Origin: Bacteroidales bacterium
Lineage (GTDB): Bacteria; Bacteroidota; Bacteroidia; Bacteroidales; PUMT01
Assembly: GCA_007132365.1 (NCBI GenBank)
Contig: SLOS01000190.1
Coordinates: 1 to 14,660, forward strand
Length of the DNA stretch: 14,660 nt
Direction: 5' to 3'
A program made the translations under genes and the position numbers. The notes beneath the pieces were generated by a model, which was not told where the DNA came from, did not search any database, and saw only the letters and a program-made list of their open reading frames with translations. This document shows positions 14,050 to 14,660 of the stretch, piece after piece (the stretch's first letter is position 1; each line of letters begins with the position of its first letter).

Positions 14050-14134
14050 ATATTGAGTGGTTCCAGGTACCGAAAATAGGCAAACTGGCTTTACAGATAA
14101 ATTCTCCTCAATAACCGGGCGGATAACAGGAATT

Positions 14135-14660
14135 ATGTCTGATTTTTCCGGACTGGCCGGGAAAAAAGCCTTGTTGCAGATACCACGGCTTTCCCCGGGT
14201 TCATCCCTGCTATATCCTGTGATACTTGCCATCCTCCTCTCATCTTTTTCTATCAGCGGCTTCGGACAATCATTTAAGGCTGAATTTTCAGCTGATGAAA
14301 CTGAAATCTGTACATTTGAAACTGTCACCTTTACCAATCAATCCAGTGGTCCAGATCCACGAATACAGGTTGCATGGAGCTGGGAATTCGGTGAGGGGGC
14401 CGATCCTGCAACCTCTGATCAGGAAGGGCCGCATTCAGTTATATATACGACAAGCGGACCGAAAACGGTAAAACTTACAGTTACATTTGATAATGGGCAT
14501 GTTGCTACAGTAACCGAAAACGGTTATATTACAGTCAACCCCCTCCCTGATGTTTCACTTGGTTTTAGTCACCAGCGGACCATCACAATTGATCATAACC
14601 ATGTATACGGAGATGAGGACCTGATCGACTTTCCGCTGCTTGTAAATATTGACGCGGACA
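14135..14660 (+). CDS. Secreted PKD-domain protein entering a DUF2341-like domain, C-terminus beyond window
   Basis: The first 175 codons of an exported protein are present. A 27-residue polar, partly basic N-terminal extension precedes a hydrophobic core YPVILAILLSSFSISGFG, with likely cleavage near GFGQ (residue 44 or 45), a cleavage context common in Bacteroidota. Residues about 49-136 form a PKD (immunoglobulin-like) domain with the hallmark WSWEFG at 81-86 and the TSGPKTVKLTVT strand. From residue 147, QRTITIDHNHV followed by DFPLLVNID resembles the start of a DUF2341 domain, which is often followed by lectin-like or further PKD modules in large surface proteins. Such proteins usually end in a type IX sorting domain, which would lie outside this window. 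The ATG at 14135 is chosen because the frame is closed by TGA at 14054 and no better start lies between. Function is unknown, probably adhesion or carbohydrate binding. Confidence 0.75.
   Translation, partial: MSDFSGLAGKKALLQIPRLSPGSSLLYPVILAILLSSFSISGFGQSFKAEFSADETEICTFETVTFTNQSSGPDPRIQVAWSWEFGEGADPATSDQEGPHSVIYTTSGPKTVKLTVTFDNGHVATVTENGYITVNPLPDVSLGFSHQRTITIDHNHVYGDEDLIDFPLLVNIDAD

Larger units (their letters stand above)
13721..14134. other. Intergenic stretch without a convincing gene
   Basis: This 414-base gap lies between queA and the PKD-domain gene. Reading frames here are short and none resembles a known protein; an antisense open frame at 13984-14337 overlaps the PKD gene and looks like a shadow. 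It contains two short hairpin-forming repeats, at 13944-13961 and 14033-14049. No TAnnTTTG box with good spacing was found, although TAACCTTTG near 13859 is one base off in spacing. Confidence 0.5.

Noticed and set aside
13984..14337. A 117-codon minus-strand open frame overlapping the PKD gene
   Set aside because: It is antisense to a well-supported signal peptide and PKD domain, and its own sequence looks like a shadow with no domain features.
1..14660. CRISPR arrays, insertion sequences, tRNA or rRNA genes
   Set aside because: No regularly spaced direct repeats, transposase-like frames, terminal inverted repeats or cloverleaf-forming segments were seen on either strand.

Overview
The window reads as a chromosomal segment of a Bacteroidota bacterium, most likely from the Bacteroidales/Marinilabiliales side. 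The evidence is a PorZ-type type IX secretion protein with a C-terminal sorting domain, the ftsX - DUF3098 - uppP - truB - queA gene order, AT-rich leaders without clear Shine-Dalgarno sequences, and a promoter of the Bacteroidota form TTG-N19-TAnnTTTG in front of ilvE. Species cannot be named from the sequence. Genes from 1 to 6767 are all on the minus strand and genes from 7009 to the end are all on the plus strand, with a 241-base divergent intergenic region between them.

Minus-strand half, in transcription order from 6767 down: a two-domain universal stress protein, an intrinsic terminator, then a tight run rdgB (house-cleaning nucleotidase) - porZ (type IX secretion attachment complex) - recO (recombination mediator) - an ArsR-family repressor, with gaps of 19, 1 and 6 bases. 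After a 153-base regulatory gap comes a separate cassette: a 77-residue thioredoxin (CAKC), a thioredoxin-like lipoprotein (RCVSC), a CcdA-like membrane permease with paired cysteines, and the start of an exported SagB-type nitroreductase cut by the window edge. The middle three resemble ArsE, ArsF and ArsG, described in Shewanella for reduction and export of nitroaromatic arsenicals. Their order suggests a thiol relay from cytoplasm through membrane to periplasm. A dyad with CGTA/TACG half-sites lies between the two boxes of a candidate promoter for the cassette and is the natural candidate site for the ArsR protein.

Plus-strand half: a membrane-anchored class III adenylate cyclase carries a C-terminal HD-type phosphohydrolase domain whose catalytic residues are nearly all replaced, a possible pseudo-phosphodiesterase sensor. 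Next is a branched-chain aminotransferase with its own promoter, then the envelope/tRNA cluster: FtsX (septal peptidoglycan hydrolase control), a small two-pass DUF3098 protein, UppP (undecaprenyl-PP recycling), TruB (Psi55 in tRNA) and QueA (queuosine). After 414 bases without a convincing gene, the window ends inside a secreted PKD-domain protein that enters a DUF2341-like domain, a plausible cargo for the secretion system to which PorZ belongs.

The items most worth following up are the four-component nitroreductase/thiol-relay cassette with its ArsR promoter-operator, the cyclase fused to a degenerate HD domain, and the recurrence of CGTA-type dyads in several intergenic regions. All functional assignments come from reading motifs by eye; no database search was possible.
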